Shown piece after piece: positions 18,332 to 26,532 of a stretch of DNA of 55,540 nt. The notes beneath the pieces were generated by a model. The model was not told where the DNA came from and did no database searches. It was given only the letters and a program-made list of their open reading frames with translations. The position numbers and the translations under genes were made by a program. Origin of the DNA: an uncultured Clostridia bacterium (lineage in GTDB: Bacteria > Bacillota > Clostridia > TANB77 > CAG-508); NCBI GenBank assembly GCA_944389125.1, contig CALXLF010000008.1, positions 1 to 55,540 of the forward strand, read 5' to 3'. Numbering within the stretch: position 1 is the stretch's first letter; each line of letters begins with the position of its first letter.

Positions 18332-18599
18332 CAAGCCTCTTCTAATAATAACTACTAAATTTAAAGTACTATACTGTACTATAAAACTAAACGCAAATTG
18401 ATATATTATCTAAAATGGTATTTTCCTGAAAAGGCCAAGGCATCTGTTGATCTTTTAACAGATGCCTTGGCTTTTATATTATTAAGTATATTTATTATAA
18501 TATCTAAAATTTATTTTATATTAAATTAAAGTTTTTGCATATTTTTTAAAGAATATTGCCAAAATATTTATATAATATTTATGTTAGGAGGCTTTTTTT
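18331..18599. other. intergenic region with a stand-alone strong hairpin
   Basis: No ORF is supported. It holds a 15-bp perfect hairpin (18434-18471) described separately and the leader of dps. The 100 bases between the fucO terminator and that hairpin belong to no gene I can see. Confidence 0.5.
18431..18476. terminator. orphan bidirectional terminator-like hairpin
   Basis: GCCAAGGCATCTGTT (18434-18448) is the exact reverse complement of AACAGATGCCTTGGC (18457-18471), with an A tract before and a T tract after. The upstream gene already has its own terminator, so this one has no obvious coding gene to serve. Confidence 0.8.
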
Positions 18600-19037
18600 A
18601 TGGAAAAAATTGCAAGTTGTCTAAATGAACTTTTAAGTGATTTAAATGTATTCTTTAGAAAATTACAAAATTATCATTGGAACATAACAGGAGAGAATTT
18701 TTTCGAAATTCATGAAAAATTAGAGGAATATTATGATTGTGTTTCAAAAGAAATTGATGAGGTAGCAGAGCAAATATTAACTTTAGGATGTCAACCTTTA
18801 GGAACATTAAAAGATTATCTAGAAAACACAAAAATCTCAGAGGCATCAAATAAAAAAGTAACATCAAAGGAAATAGTACCAATATTAATAAAAGATTTTG
18901 AAATTCTTCTTAATAAATTTACCGAAATAAAAGAATGTGCTGAAAAAGAAAAAGTATATATAACTAATACATTAATGGATGAATATATAAGTTCTTATAG
19001 TAAAAAGTTATGGATGATAAAACAGCTTGATATGTAA
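18600..19037 (+). CDS. dps: Dps-family ferritin-like protein
   Basis: Forms dodecamers that store iron using hydrogen peroxide and may shield DNA. The 145 residues contain NYHWNITGENFFEIHEKLEEYYD (about 23-45), with the His, His and Asp/Glu of the inter-subunit ferroxidase site, then a second helix pair. RBS TTAGGAGG. No PerR box could be identified with confidence in the AT-rich leader. Confidence 0.9.
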   Translation: MEKIASCLNELLSDLNVFFRKLQNYHWNITGENFFEIHEKLEEYYDCVSKEIDEVAEQILTLGCQPLGTLKDYLENTKISEASNKKVTSKEIVPILIKDFEILLNKFTEIKECAEKEKVYITNTLMDEYISSYSKKLWMIKQLDM

Positions 19038-19075
19038 TAATTTAAAGTTTAATTATAATAATTAAAGTAGAGATA

Positions 19076-19106
19076 AAAAAAGGCCACTGATTTGTGGCTT
19101 TTTTAT
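19076..19106 (+). terminator. dps terminator
   Basis: AAAGGCCAC / GTGGCTTTT hairpin, then T run. Confidence 0.9.
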
Positions 19107-19161
19107 TATTATTTTTTGGTTTTAATAAAATAAATTTTTAAAAATTTTTTATAAAAAAACA

Positions 19162-19189
19162 TTGACAAAAAATTTTATTGTGTTATAAT
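19162..19189 (+). promoter_or_regulatory. tRNA-Leu promoter
   Basis: TTGACA, 16-bp spacer, TATAAT (19184-19189). Confidence 0.8.
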
Positions 19190-19213
19190 AATTCTTGTCA
19201 GTTAATTAGACAT

Positions 19214-19303
19214 GCAGATGTGGCGAAACTGGCAGACGCACAGGACTTAAAATCCTGCGGGACTTATCCTCCCGTGCCGGTTCGATTCCGGCCATCTGCA
19301 CCA
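19214..19303 (+). tRNA. tRNA-Leu, anticodon UAA
   Basis: A class II tRNA of 90 nt with encoded CCA. The acceptor is GCAGATG / CATCTGC, the anticodon stem CAGGA / TCCTG, and the loop CTTAAAA (anticodon TAA). It has a long variable arm and the T arm GCCGG TTCGATT CCGGC. It reads UUA, the commonest leucine codon in such an AT-rich genome. Confidence 0.97.
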
Positions 19304-19304
19304 A

Positions 19305-19338
19305 AAAGTTGAAATTTTAAACAATTTCAGCTTTTTTT
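19305..19338 (+). terminator. tRNA-Leu terminator
   Basis: AAAGTTGAAATT / AATTTCAGCTTT hairpin followed by T run. Confidence 0.85.
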
Positions 19339-19633
19339 ATTTTTATCCGAAAGTATTTGAAAGTATTGATATGATTGTATTTTGCATATTTTAAAAGTTA
19401 TTTGTCAGTATTCATTAATTTTTATTTGAATAGTTTGTATTTTTCCTTCCATTGTATATATATATTCCAGACCAAATTTTCATTTTATGATTGGCATTTT
19501 TAATTATTGCATAGCTCATATTTTTCTACCTTTGTTTTTGATTTTTTATGTATAATATGTTATAATAATTAATGGTCACATATTAACTTTTTTTAGTACC
19601 TGAATTGGTACAGAATTATGGAGGAAGCTGCTT
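19339..19633. other. intergenic region, no gene seen
   Basis: AT-rich, with no ORF of note. A possible -10 (TATAAT, about 19552) lies upstream of the small gene. GTACCTGAATTGGTAC (about 19597-19612) could form a small hairpin in its leader. Confidence 0.4.
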
Positions 19634-19822
19634 ATGCTAAAACTTAACAGTATTACTTTCAAAGACGATGAAACCGGCAAAATTATTGAAGTGAATGTCG
19701 ATGGTTCTGTTACGGCAGACCACGATTATACTTCAAATGAGTATTTTTATGCTAGCATTTATGCTGGTATCATTATGGGAGGTGGATGTCCGGCTTTAAA
19801 GGACTTCATCAATCAGAAATAG
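19634..19822 (+). CDS. small unknown protein (62 aa)
   Basis: Not recognised. The protein is short, acidic and soluble, with an N-terminal beta-like part (LNSITFKDDETGKIIEVNVDG). RBS GGAGGAAG precedes the ATG and a strong terminator follows, so it is a real transcription unit. Its codons (ACC, GGC, GTC, ACG, CCG) are more GC-rich than those of most neighbours, suggesting recent acquisition. Confidence 0.65.
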   Translation: MLKLNSITFKDDETGKIIEVNVDGSVTADHDYTSNEYFYASIYAGIIMGGGCPALKDFINQK

Positions 19823-19837
19823 TGATACAATCCTCAG

Positions 19838-19877
19838 ACTGGTGCAAGGCTTTTAGGCTTTGCATCAGTTTTTTTTA
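19838..19877 (+). terminator. terminator of the 62-aa gene
   Basis: ACTGGTGCAAGGC / GCTTTGCATCAGT hairpin followed by eight T. Confidence 0.92.
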
Positions 19878-20046
19878 TCATATTCAATATTTATAGTATG
19901 AATTCAATTTTTGAAAGAAGAAAAATGTTGTAAATGATTATATTTTATAATCATTTAATTGTAAAATTTTTAATAATGTGGTAAAATAATTTATGTAAAG
20001 TAACTTATAGGTGAGCATCGCCAACTTATGGCAAAGGGAGGCAACT

Positions 20047-20409
20047 ATGGAAAAATGTTTTGATTTCGTTATACATATTTATGACGAAAATAATGAAAAA
20101 CGGTATTATGGTACAGGTGAAATTGTAGCGAGAGAAGGAATCATTGATGGTTATGTATGTAATGATTATCTTTTGATAAATCAAAGAGATGAAGAGTATG
20201 ACTTTTCATTTTATAATAAAGATATGAATATAGAAATATTTACAACAATAACCGGAATTGAATTAGAATTTCCAGGAAACTATGATTTAAGAATTCCTGA
20301 CGGTAGTGAAGTTTCTAGAATTATTTTAAATATTGGATCAGAAATAAAAGATTTTGAAAGATGCAAAGAAATAAAAGAAACCTTAAACCGAGTAAAAGAA
20401 GAAATATAA
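20047..20409 (+). CDS. unknown small protein (120 aa)
   Basis: Not recognised. ATG 20047 follows AAAGGGAGG; the frame upstream of it lacks an RBS. The protein is soluble, acidic and beta-rich in its first half (FDFVIHIYDENNEKRYYGTGEI), with a charged helix at the end. It uses the CGG arginine codon at 20101, which native-type genes here avoid, so it may be foreign. A strong hairpin follows. Confidence 0.6.
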   Translation: MEKCFDFVIHIYDENNEKRYYGTGEIVAREGIIDGYVCNDYLLINQRDEEYDFSFYNKDMNIEIFTTITGIELEFPGNYDLRIPDGSEVSRIILNIGSEIKDFERCKEIKETLNRVKEEI

Positions 20410-20417
20410 TACCGAAA

Positions 20418-20460
20418 TTCAGAGCCGTGGTAATAAAGCACCATGGCTCTGATTAATTTA
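20418..20460 (+). terminator. hairpin after the 120-aa gene
   Basis: TCAGAGCCGTGG / CCATGGCTCTGA stem. The tail is only AT-rich, without a clean T run. Confidence 0.65.
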
Positions 20461-20628
20461 TAAGTAAATATTTTATTAAAGTCTGATTTTCATCCTAGAA
20501 AAGGAGTATTACTGCTTTCTAAGCATGAAAATGCATAGCTGTTTTTTGCTTTAATGTACTAGATTAATGATTAGAAATATGATATAAAATAAATATCAAT
20601 ATAAAACTAAATAGAAGGAGAATTTATA

Positions 20629-21003
20629 ATGGGCTCATATATAGAAATTAATGATACATTGCAAATAACAAAAGAACAAGGATTTCCAGCTGAATTAGAT
20701 TGGAAAAAACATTTAATAAAGCCATATACAGCTGAACAATTCAAAGATAAAGTTTTTGAATTTAAAAATAAACCAAATATTAGAAATTATCAAATGCCAC
20801 CAGTAAGAAACTTTTTAGTAGAAAATATTAATGGTAAATGGTTATATTGGGGATTAGTACATATAATAGAAGTTAAACATGACTATATAAATAAAACAAC
20901 ATCTGGAAAATTTAAAATAATTTATATTAATACACCTGATGAAATGAAAATGGCACATAAACTTATTGATAGAAATGATTATACATTTTTTGAATTAAAT
21001 TAG
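20629..21003 (+). CDS. unknown protein (124 aa) upstream of an ABC exporter
   Basis: I do not recognise the family. It is soluble, with two tryptophans in GKWLYWGLVHIIEVKHDY (about 64-81) and a C-terminal segment IIYINTPDEM. RBS AAGGAG. It ends 19 bases before the exporter gene, so it is probably co-transcribed. Confidence 0.6.
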   Translation: MGSYIEINDTLQITKEQGFPAELDWKKHLIKPYTAEQFKDKVFEFKNKPNIRNYQMPPVRNFLVENINGKWLYWGLVHIIEVKHDYINKTTSGKFKIIYINTPDEMKMAHKLIDRNDYTFFELN

Positions 21004-21022
21004 TACTAGATTGGAGTAAAAT

Positions 21023-22759
21023 ATGAAAGAAACTATAACAAATATAAAAAAAGTATATCAATATGGCAAAGAATATAAAAAAAATTTAATTGGAATGATT
21101 ATAGCAGCTATAAGTAGTACAATAATTGGAATTATTGTTCCATTGCTTACTGCCAAGCAAATAGTATATTTCACTTCTAGTTTATGGCAACAATTAGTAA
21201 TTATTTCTTTAGTTATTTTATGTGTACAAGCTTATATCGCTTTTGCTGCAATGTTTTTTACAAGAAGAAATAATCAGTATTTCACAAGGGGAACTATGAA
21301 AAATCTTCAAATGAAATTAGGAACTGAAATTTTAAAAATAAATCAAAATGATATTGATAAAAATTCTTCTGGAATGTTTACTCAAAGGATTATAAATGAT
21401 ACTGAAAAAATGGCAAGATTTATAGGCTGGGGAGGACTTAATGATTTAAGAATGATTTTTGCCAATATAGGAGCATTATTTTCAACTTTAGTCATTAATA
21501 GACAAGTTTTTTTATACTATTTAATTGTATCAATTGTTTTAACAATTTTATATATGAAAAAAACAAAAAAATATGGAAAAAAAGATATTCAATTTCGTGA
21601 TAAAACAGAAAATATTTCTGGTTTAACAGCAGAACTTGTTAGAGGCATGCGTGATATAAAAATGCTTAATGCCCAAAAAAGTTTTATGGTAAAATTAGAA
21701 GAAAACATTAAAGATCAAAATCAAAAAAGATTTGAGATGGCAAAAATTAATATGAAATATACTTATATAATTGATACATTACGTGCCATATTTGAGTTTG
21801 GATTAGTTGTTTTGCTAATTTATTTAGTACAGAACAGTACAATAACTATAGCTATAGCCATAGCTTTATTTAATTACAAGTCAGGAATTATGACAGTTGT
21901 AATGGAAAAAATATCATCTTATTTAGAATCTGCAAAAGATTTTAATATTTCATGTGATCGAGTTTTTTGTATAATAGATAACAAAACATTTAAAAAAGAA
22001 AAATTCGGAAATAAACATTTAGCTAAGATAAATGGAAATATTGAATTTCAAAATGTAATATTCGGATATGAAAAAAACAAAGTAATTTTAGATAATATTA
22101 GTTTTAAAATAAATTCTAATGAAATGATTGGAATCGTAGGAAAAAGTGGTGCTGGAAAAACTACAATTTTTAATTTGTTATGTAAAATGTATACTGTACA
22201 GTCTGGAAAAATTTTAATTGAAAATGAAGATATTAATAAATTAGATAAGAATTCTATAAGATCAAATATAACATGTATTAATCAAAATCCATATATTTTT
22301 AACATGAGTATACGAGATAATTTGAAAATTGTAAAAGAAGATTTAACTGATGAAGAGATGATTAAAGCATGCAAAACATCTTGTTTAGACGAGTTTATTG
22401 AAAGTTTACCAAATAAATATGACACTATAGTAGGAGAGTCAGGTGTTATTCTTTCAGGAGGTCAAAAACAAAGATTAGCTATTGCAAGAGCTTTAGTTTG
22501 TAATGCAAAAGTAATTTTATTTGATGAAGCGACAAATGCTTTAGATAATGAAACACAATTAGATATTCAAAAAGCAATCGAAAATTTAAAAGATAAATAT
22601 ACAATTTTAGTTATCGCACATCGATTATCAACTATTGTAAATTGTGATAAAATTATGATACTTGAAAAAGGAAAAATTATAGATAAAGGTACTCATAATG
22701 AATTACTTGAAAGAAATGAATCATATAAGTTATTATATCAGACCGAAATTTTAAAATAA
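21023..22759 (+). CDS. ABC exporter, fused membrane and ATPase domains
   Basis: The 578-residue half-transporter of the MsbA/LmrA type has a six-helix membrane domain (about 1-310), then the ATPase. Walker A GKSGAGKTT lies near residue 373, the Q-loop in TCINQNPYIF, the signature LSGGQKQR near 475, Walker B VILFDEATNALD near 495, and the H-loop in IAHRLS. It should work as a homodimer exporting a drug, lipid or peptide. There is no N-terminal C39 peptidase domain, so it is not a bacteriocin-processing exporter. Confidence 0.88.
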   Translation: MKETITNIKKVYQYGKEYKKNLIGMIIAAISSTIIGIIVPLLTAKQIVYFTSSLWQQLVIISLVILCVQAYIAFAAMFFTRRNNQYFTRGTMKNLQMKLGTEILKINQNDIDKNSSGMFTQRIINDTEKMARFIGWGGLNDLRMIFANIGALFSTLVINRQVFLYYLIVSIVLTILYMKKTKKYGKKDIQFRDKTENISGLTAELVRGMRDIKMLNAQKSFMVKLEENIKDQNQKRFEMAKINMKYTYIIDTLRAIFEFGLVVLLIYLVQNSTITIAIAIALFNYKSGIMTVVMEKISSYLESAKDFNISCDRVFCIIDNKTFKKEKFGNKHLAKINGNIEFQNVIFGYEKNKVILDNISFKINSNEMIGIVGKSGAGKTTIFNLLCKMYTVQSGKILIENEDINKLDKNSIRSNITCINQNPYIFNMSIRDNLKIVKEDLTDEEMIKACKTSCLDEFIESLPNKYDTIVGESGVILSGGQKQRLAIARALVCNAKVILFDEATNALDNETQLDIQKAIENLKDKYTILVIAHRLSTIVNCDKIMILEKGKIIDKGTHNELLERNESYKLLYQTEILK

Positions 22760-22815
22760 ATAATATTTGACAAATATTTATTGCAAAATATTAAGAATTA
22801 TTATACAATTTACTT

Positions 22816-22860
22816 CAATATAGGCAATTACCTTTTTTATTAATTCCTATATTGGTAATT
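22816..22860 (+). promoter_or_regulatory. interleaved inverted repeats before the DUF4097-like gene
   Basis: CAATATAGG (22816-22824) pairs with CCTATATTG (22846-22854), and AATTACC (22826-22832) pairs with GGTAATT (22854-22860). The two pairings cross, so the RNA could form a pseudoknot or switch between hairpins. It may also simply terminate the exporter transcript. Confidence 0.4.
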
Positions 22861-22908
22861 ATTATTACTAGCCATTGCAAAAATAAACAATGATAGGAGG
22901 GAAAAACC

Positions 22909-23625
22909 ATGATTAATATCAATGGCAAAAACATTTCATTTAAAGGTGGTACAACTATTGTAAATGGACGGATAATAGGCGGAGGTGAATTAGGTAAAAC
23001 AAAAAAGTTTGATGAAACGAAAATTGAAAAAGCACGCAATATCAAAGAAATATTTGTTGACTCAGATATTTCATATGTGAAGTTTTCAGTATCAGATTCA
23101 TCAAAAGAAGTTAAGATTCACTTTTATGGAGATGTAGTTACTGATGGAGATATCGATTTTAAAGTTTATAATTTGGAACCTGAACTCCGTATTGTTTCTA
23201 AACTTGTTGGCAGTTCTTTTAGAAGCAATTTAAATCTCGATATTACTGTGCCAAGAAAAATGCTTTTTAAAAAAATTTCAATTAAAACTATAAGTGGTGG
23301 TATATACTTAACTAAAGAAGTTTCAGCAAAAAGCATAAAAGTAGAAAGTAAATCCGGAAGTCTTGAGAACTATGCAAAATTTTCTAAGTATTATGTTGAT
23401 ACTATGAGCGGAGCCATAAATATTGTTGCATATGCAGATAATGATATATCTATTGTTGCATCAAGTATGAGTGGAAGTATTTCAATTGAACTTAATAATA
23501 TTGGAGATGTTATGCTTTCAGCAAGTTCAATGAGTGGTAGAGTCAGAAATAGTCACAAAGGGCAAAGAGGATATAGTGCTGATATAGATGCTTCCACAAT
23601 GAGCGGAAATGTTATGATAAGCTGA
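22909..23625 (+). CDS. DUF4097-like beta-repeat protein
   Basis: The 238-residue protein has no signal peptide. Its second half repeats short beta strands ending in SGG, SGS, SGA or SGR (ISGGIY, KSGSLEN, MSGAINIV, MSGSISIE, MSGRVRN, MSGNVMIS), the pattern of the DUF4097 'putative adhesin' fold. Such proteins are often encoded with small transcription regulators, as here with the XRE gene downstream. Function is unknown. It carries one CGG codon (22969) and has a less AT-biased composition than its neighbours. RBS ATAGGAGGG. Confidence 0.75.
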   Translation: MININGKNISFKGGTTIVNGRIIGGGELGKTKKFDETKIEKARNIKEIFVDSDISYVKFSVSDSSKEVKIHFYGDVVTDGDIDFKVYNLEPELRIVSKLVGSSFRSNLNLDITVPRKMLFKKISIKTISGGIYLTKEVSAKSIKVESKSGSLENYAKFSKYYVDTMSGAINIVAYADNDISIVASSMSGSISIELNNIGDVMLSASSMSGRVRNSHKGQRGYSADIDASTMSGNVMIS

Positions 23626-23649
23626 TTCAAGATATTAAATCAGTAATGG

Positions 23650-23692
23650 TTTTACACCCTGTGTTATTTTCGAATAATGCAGGGTGTTTTCA
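23650..23692 (+). terminator. terminator of the DUF4097-like gene
   Basis: ACACCCTG (23654-23661) / CAGGGTGT (23680-23687) with inner TTATT/AATAA, followed by TTTT. Confidence 0.88.
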
Positions 23693-23708
23693 TAAGTAAA
23701 CCGAGCTT

Positions 23709-23750
23709 CTAAACTAATAGTTTATAAAACTAAACTGATTATTAGTTTAC
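23709..23750 (+). promoter_or_regulatory. probable operator of the XRE regulator
   Basis: Several AAACT/AGTTT half-sites are packed into 42 bp: AAACTAATAGTTT (23711-23723) is a dyad, and TAAACT (23731-23736) mirrors AGTTTA (23744-23749). This is the layout expected of an autoregulated helix-turn-helix gene. Confidence 0.45.
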
Positions 23751-23805
23751 ATTATATATAAATTATAGTATTATTTTAATGGAATTTAATAAGGAGGATA
23801 CTATA

Positions 23806-24204
23806 ATGAAAAGTATTGGAGAAACAATTGCTTTATTAAGAAAAGAAAAAGGAATGACTCAAAGTGAATTAGCAGAAAAAATGAATGTTACAGATAAAGC
23901 TGTTTCAAAATGGGAAAGAGATTTATCATGTCCAGATATTAATACTATATCAAAATTAGCAGATATACTTGACGTGTCTGTTGAAGAACTTTTAAAAGCT
24001 AAAAAACAAGATAAATCTGACAACAAAATAAAAGATATAATTAATCTTGTATTTAAAGCTGTAGCAATTGCCATGGGAATTGCTGTTATTGTTTTAAACA
24101 TATTAAATGAATTAGATATAAAATCATCAATAATAATGTTAGGCATAGGAGTAGCCTGTATTGGTATATATTTATTAGATGACAAAGAAAGTGAAAGTAA
24201 ATAA
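23806..24204 (+). CDS. XRE-family regulator with two membrane helices
   Basis: The 132-residue protein begins with an HTH_3 domain (IGETIALLRKEKGMTQSELA, then VTDKAVSKWERDLSCPD), residues 3-60. Two hydrophobic helices follow (about 80-98 and 105-122), so the DNA-binding domain is tethered to the membrane. ATG 23806 follows AAGGAGG; the ATG at 23779 has no such site. Confidence 0.88.
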   Translation: MKSIGETIALLRKEKGMTQSELAEKMNVTDKAVSKWERDLSCPDINTISKLADILDVSVEELLKAKKQDKSDNKIKDIINLVFKAVAIAMGIAVIVLNILNELDIKSSIIMLGIGVACIGIYLLDDKESESK

Positions 24205-24217
24205 ATTAATTAATTTT

Positions 24218-24254
24218 AAAAAGAGTAATTATCCTTGATAGTTACTCTTTTTTA
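24218..24254 (+). terminator. XRE gene terminator
   Basis: AAAAGAGTAA...TTACTCTTTT hairpin with T run. Confidence 0.85.
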
Positions 24255-24297
24255 TGTTAAGATAAAATCATTATTTAGAAGTTACAAGGAGATCAAT

Positions 24298-24816
24298 ATG
24301 GTTATATTAATAGCAGGAAGTTCGCATACTGGAAAAACGTTATTAGCTCAAAAATTATTGGAAAAGTATAATTACACATATTTATCAATTGATCATTTAA
24401 AAATGGGATTAATTAAAAGCGGTAATACTTCTTTAACAGTATATGATGATAAAGAATTAACACAATATTTATGGGATATAGTAAAAGAAATTATAAAAGT
24501 AAATATTGAAAATAATCAAAATATAATTATTGAAGGTTGCTATATACCATTTGATTGGAAAAAATATTTTGATGATGTATATCTAAAAGCGATTAAATAT
24601 GTTTGTCTTATTATGTCCGAAAAATATATTCATAAAAATTTTGATAAGATAAAGCTATATGAAAATATTATAGAAAAAAGAAAAGAGCCTGATAATATAA
24701 ATATAGAAGAACTTATTATAGAAAATAATTATAATTTAAAAATGTGTGAAGAATATAAAAATAAATATGTACTTATTAATGATAAATATAATATAAATAT
24801 AGATAATTTAATATAA
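24298..24816 (+). CDS. P-loop kinase-like protein
   Basis: The 172-residue protein opens with VILIAGSSHTGKTLLAQKLL, a Walker A P-loop (about residues 6-14) as in adenylate- and shikimate-type small-molecule kinases. IEGCYIPFDW near residue 80 may be the second strand and substrate region. The substrate is not evident. ATG 24298 follows AAGGAGA. The ferredoxin gene follows after 25 bases. Confidence 0.65.
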   Translation: MVILIAGSSHTGKTLLAQKLLEKYNYTYLSIDHLKMGLIKSGNTSLTVYDDKELTQYLWDIVKEIIKVNIENNQNIIIEGCYIPFDWKKYFDDVYLKAIKYVCLIMSEKYIHKNFDKIKLYENIIEKRKEPDNINIEELIIENNYNLKMCEEYKNKYVLINDKYNINIDNLI

Positions 24817-24841
24817 ATAATAAAAAAGGAGGAAAAATATT

Positions 24842-25024
24842 ATGAAATTAGAAATAATCAATGAAAATTGTCCACAAAACCATAAATGTCCGGCTGTTAA
24901 TGTATGTCCTGTGGGAGCATTAACACAAAAAGATTTTAATGCACCTGAAATTAATTATGATAAATGCATAAGTTGTGGCAAATGCTCAAATTTCTGTCCT
25001 AAAAGTGCATTAGTTTTAAAATAA
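24842..25024 (+). CDS. 4Fe-4S ferredoxin-like protein (60 aa)
   Basis: Eight cysteines: the C-terminal cluster motif CISCGKCSNFCP is complete, and the N-terminal half has CPQNHKCPAVNVCPVG, a spread-out variant. It probably binds one or two 4Fe-4S clusters and carries electrons. A nitroreductase gene lies just downstream and is a possible partner. RBS AAGGAGG. Confidence 0.85.
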   Translation: MKLEIINENCPQNHKCPAVNVCPVGALTQKDFNAPEINYDKCISCGKCSNFCPKSALVLK

Positions 25025-25046
25025 ATATTAAAAGGTGAAAAATAAA

Positions 25047-25169
25047 ATGGAAGATATTATAATCAGAAATATTAAAGAAGAGGATATTCCAAGTGTTGTT
25101 GATATTCAAATTAGTGGATGGAAAACGGTTTATAAAGGAGGTTTTTATGGATTTTTTAGAATTAGCTAG
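25047..25169 (+). pseudogene. truncated GNAT acetyltransferase remnant
   Basis: A 40-codon frame reads MEDIIIRNIKEEDIPSVVDI, then QISGWKTVYKG, which is the start of a GNAT acetyltransferase (beta1-alpha1 with the SWxxxYxG segment). After YKG the similarity ends and the frame runs over the RBS and first codons of the nitroreductase gene. The rest of the acetyltransferase has apparently been deleted. Confidence 0.7.
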
Positions 25170-25674
25170 TAAAAGATATTCATGCAGATCATTTTTAGAT
25201 AAAAATGTAGAAAAAGAGAAACTTGATAAGATATTGGAGGCTGCAAGAGTTGCACCAACAGCAGTTAACTTTCAGCCACAAAGAATTTTAGTATTACAAG
25301 ATAAAGAAAAATTAGCAAAATTAAGTGAATGTACAAGATATGGATGGAATGCACCAGTAATTATGATTATTTGCTATGATAAAAATAAATCATGGAAGAG
25401 AAAATATGATAATAAAGATGAAGGAGTAGTTGATGCAAGTATTGTAACTACACATATGATGTTAGAAGTCCAAGATTTAGGCTTAGGTTCAACTTGGATT
25501 GGTTCTTTTGATCCTATAAAGACAAGAGAAGTTTATAATATTCCAGAAAATCTTGAAATCGTTTCGCTGTTAGCAATAGGATATCCTTCAGAAGATGCCA
25601 AAGCAAGTGAAATGCATTATAAAAGAATTCCAATAGAAGATTTTGTTTTTTGGAATGAAATAAAAAATATATAG
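25147..25674 (+). CDS. nitroreductase-family flavoprotein
   Basis: The 175-residue protein carries RYSCRSF (about 8-14), AARVAPTAVNFQPQRILVL (about 35-53) and the C-terminal LLAIGYPSEDAK, typical of FMN-dependent NAD(P)H nitroreductases. These reduce nitro compounds or quinones. ATG 25147 follows AAAGGAGG, a site inside the GNAT remnant. Ferredoxin upstream and a flavin reductase-like gene downstream suggest a redox function. Confidence 0.88.
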   Translation: MDFLELASKRYSCRSFLDKNVEKEKLDKILEAARVAPTAVNFQPQRILVLQDKEKLAKLSECTRYGWNAPVIMIICYDKNKSWKRKYDNKDEGVVDASIVTTHMMLEVQDLGLGSTWIGSFDPIKTREVYNIPENLEIVSLLAIGYPSEDAKASEMHYKRIPIEDFVFWNEIKNI

Positions 25675-25740
25675 TTGTAATTTAAAAAAACATATGATAT
25701 TATTTTTCCGTAAATAATAATTTACAAGGAGGAATGTATT

Positions 25741-26307
25741 ATGAAAAAAGATATCAAAGTTACTGAAGCAATATTTCCAATGCCAGTTTTGATGATTGCA
25801 ACTTATAATGATGATGGAAGTATTGATGTAATGAATGCAGCATGGGGAACTATGCTAGAAAGAGATCACGTTATTTTAAATTTAACAGAAACACACAAAA
25901 CAGTGCAAAATATAAAAAAGAGAAAAGCTTTTACAGTAAGTATAGCAGATAGTAAGCATGTAGTAGAAGCTGATTATTTTGGAGTTGTTTCTGGAAATAA
26001 TACACCTAATAAATTTGAAAATACTGGTTTAACAGCAGTAAAATCTGAAAGAGTAGATGCTCCAATTATAAACGAATTTCCAATTTGTATGGAATGTGAA
26101 TTTGTAGAATATCAAGATGATGAATATGGTGCAGGAGTTGTTGGTAAAATTATTAATGTATCAGCAAATGAAGATGTTTTAGATGGTGATAAAGTAGACA
26201 TTTCTAAAGTAAATGCAATTTGCTTTGATCCATATACACATGGATATTATGAAGTTGGAAAAAGAGTTGGAGAAGCTTTTAAAGATGGATTAAAATTGAA
26301 AAAATAG
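25741..26307 (+). CDS. flavin reductase-like FMN-binding protein
   Basis: The 188-residue protein has the split-barrel fold of the flavin_reduct family: PMPVLMIATYNDDGSIDVMNAAW at the N-terminus, then TVQNIKKRKAFTVSI. Such proteins bind FMN and reduce flavins or accept electrons. RBS AAGGAGG. A terminator follows. Confidence 0.85.
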   Translation: MKKDIKVTEAIFPMPVLMIATYNDDGSIDVMNAAWGTMLERDHVILNLTETHKTVQNIKKRKAFTVSIADSKHVVEADYFGVVSGNNTPNKFENTGLTAVKSERVDAPIINEFPICMECEFVEYQDDEYGAGVVGKIINVSANEDVLDGDKVDISKVNAICFDPYTHGYYEVGKRVGEAFKDGLKLKK

Positions 26308-26332
26308 GAATAAAAATTTAAAAGTCATATTA

Positions 26333-26377
26333 TACGCCTTAAATGCTAAGAAATAAACATTTAAGGCGTAATTTTTT
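26333..26377 (+). terminator. flavin reductase terminator
   Basis: TACGCCTTAAATG / CATTTAAGGCGTA hairpin, then ATTTTTT. Confidence 0.92.
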
Positions 26378-26379
26378 AC

Positions 26380-26520
26380 ATAAGTAAGAAAATAAAAAAG
26401 TATATTTCAGTAAATATAATATCAGAATTTATTCCAATTATATTGACATTGTTAATTATATTCATTTATTATATATCTTATAGAGTTTCATATAAAATAT
26501 ATAAAAATAAAGAAATATAA
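26380..26520 (+). other. start-less hydrophobic reading frame
   Basis: An open frame of 46 codons, ending six bases before the ABC-F start region, encodes a membrane-like segment (FIPIILTLLIIFIYYISY). There is no ATG, GTG or SD at its beginning, only internal TTG codons. It may be a gene remnant. Confidence 0.3.
26443..26472 (+). promoter_or_regulatory. promoter of the Lsa-type ABC-F gene
   Basis: TTGACA (26443-26448), 18-bp spacer, TATTAT (26467-26472). The leader would be only about 50 nt long. Confidence 0.6.
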
Positions 26521-26532
26521 AGTGGAGGATAA

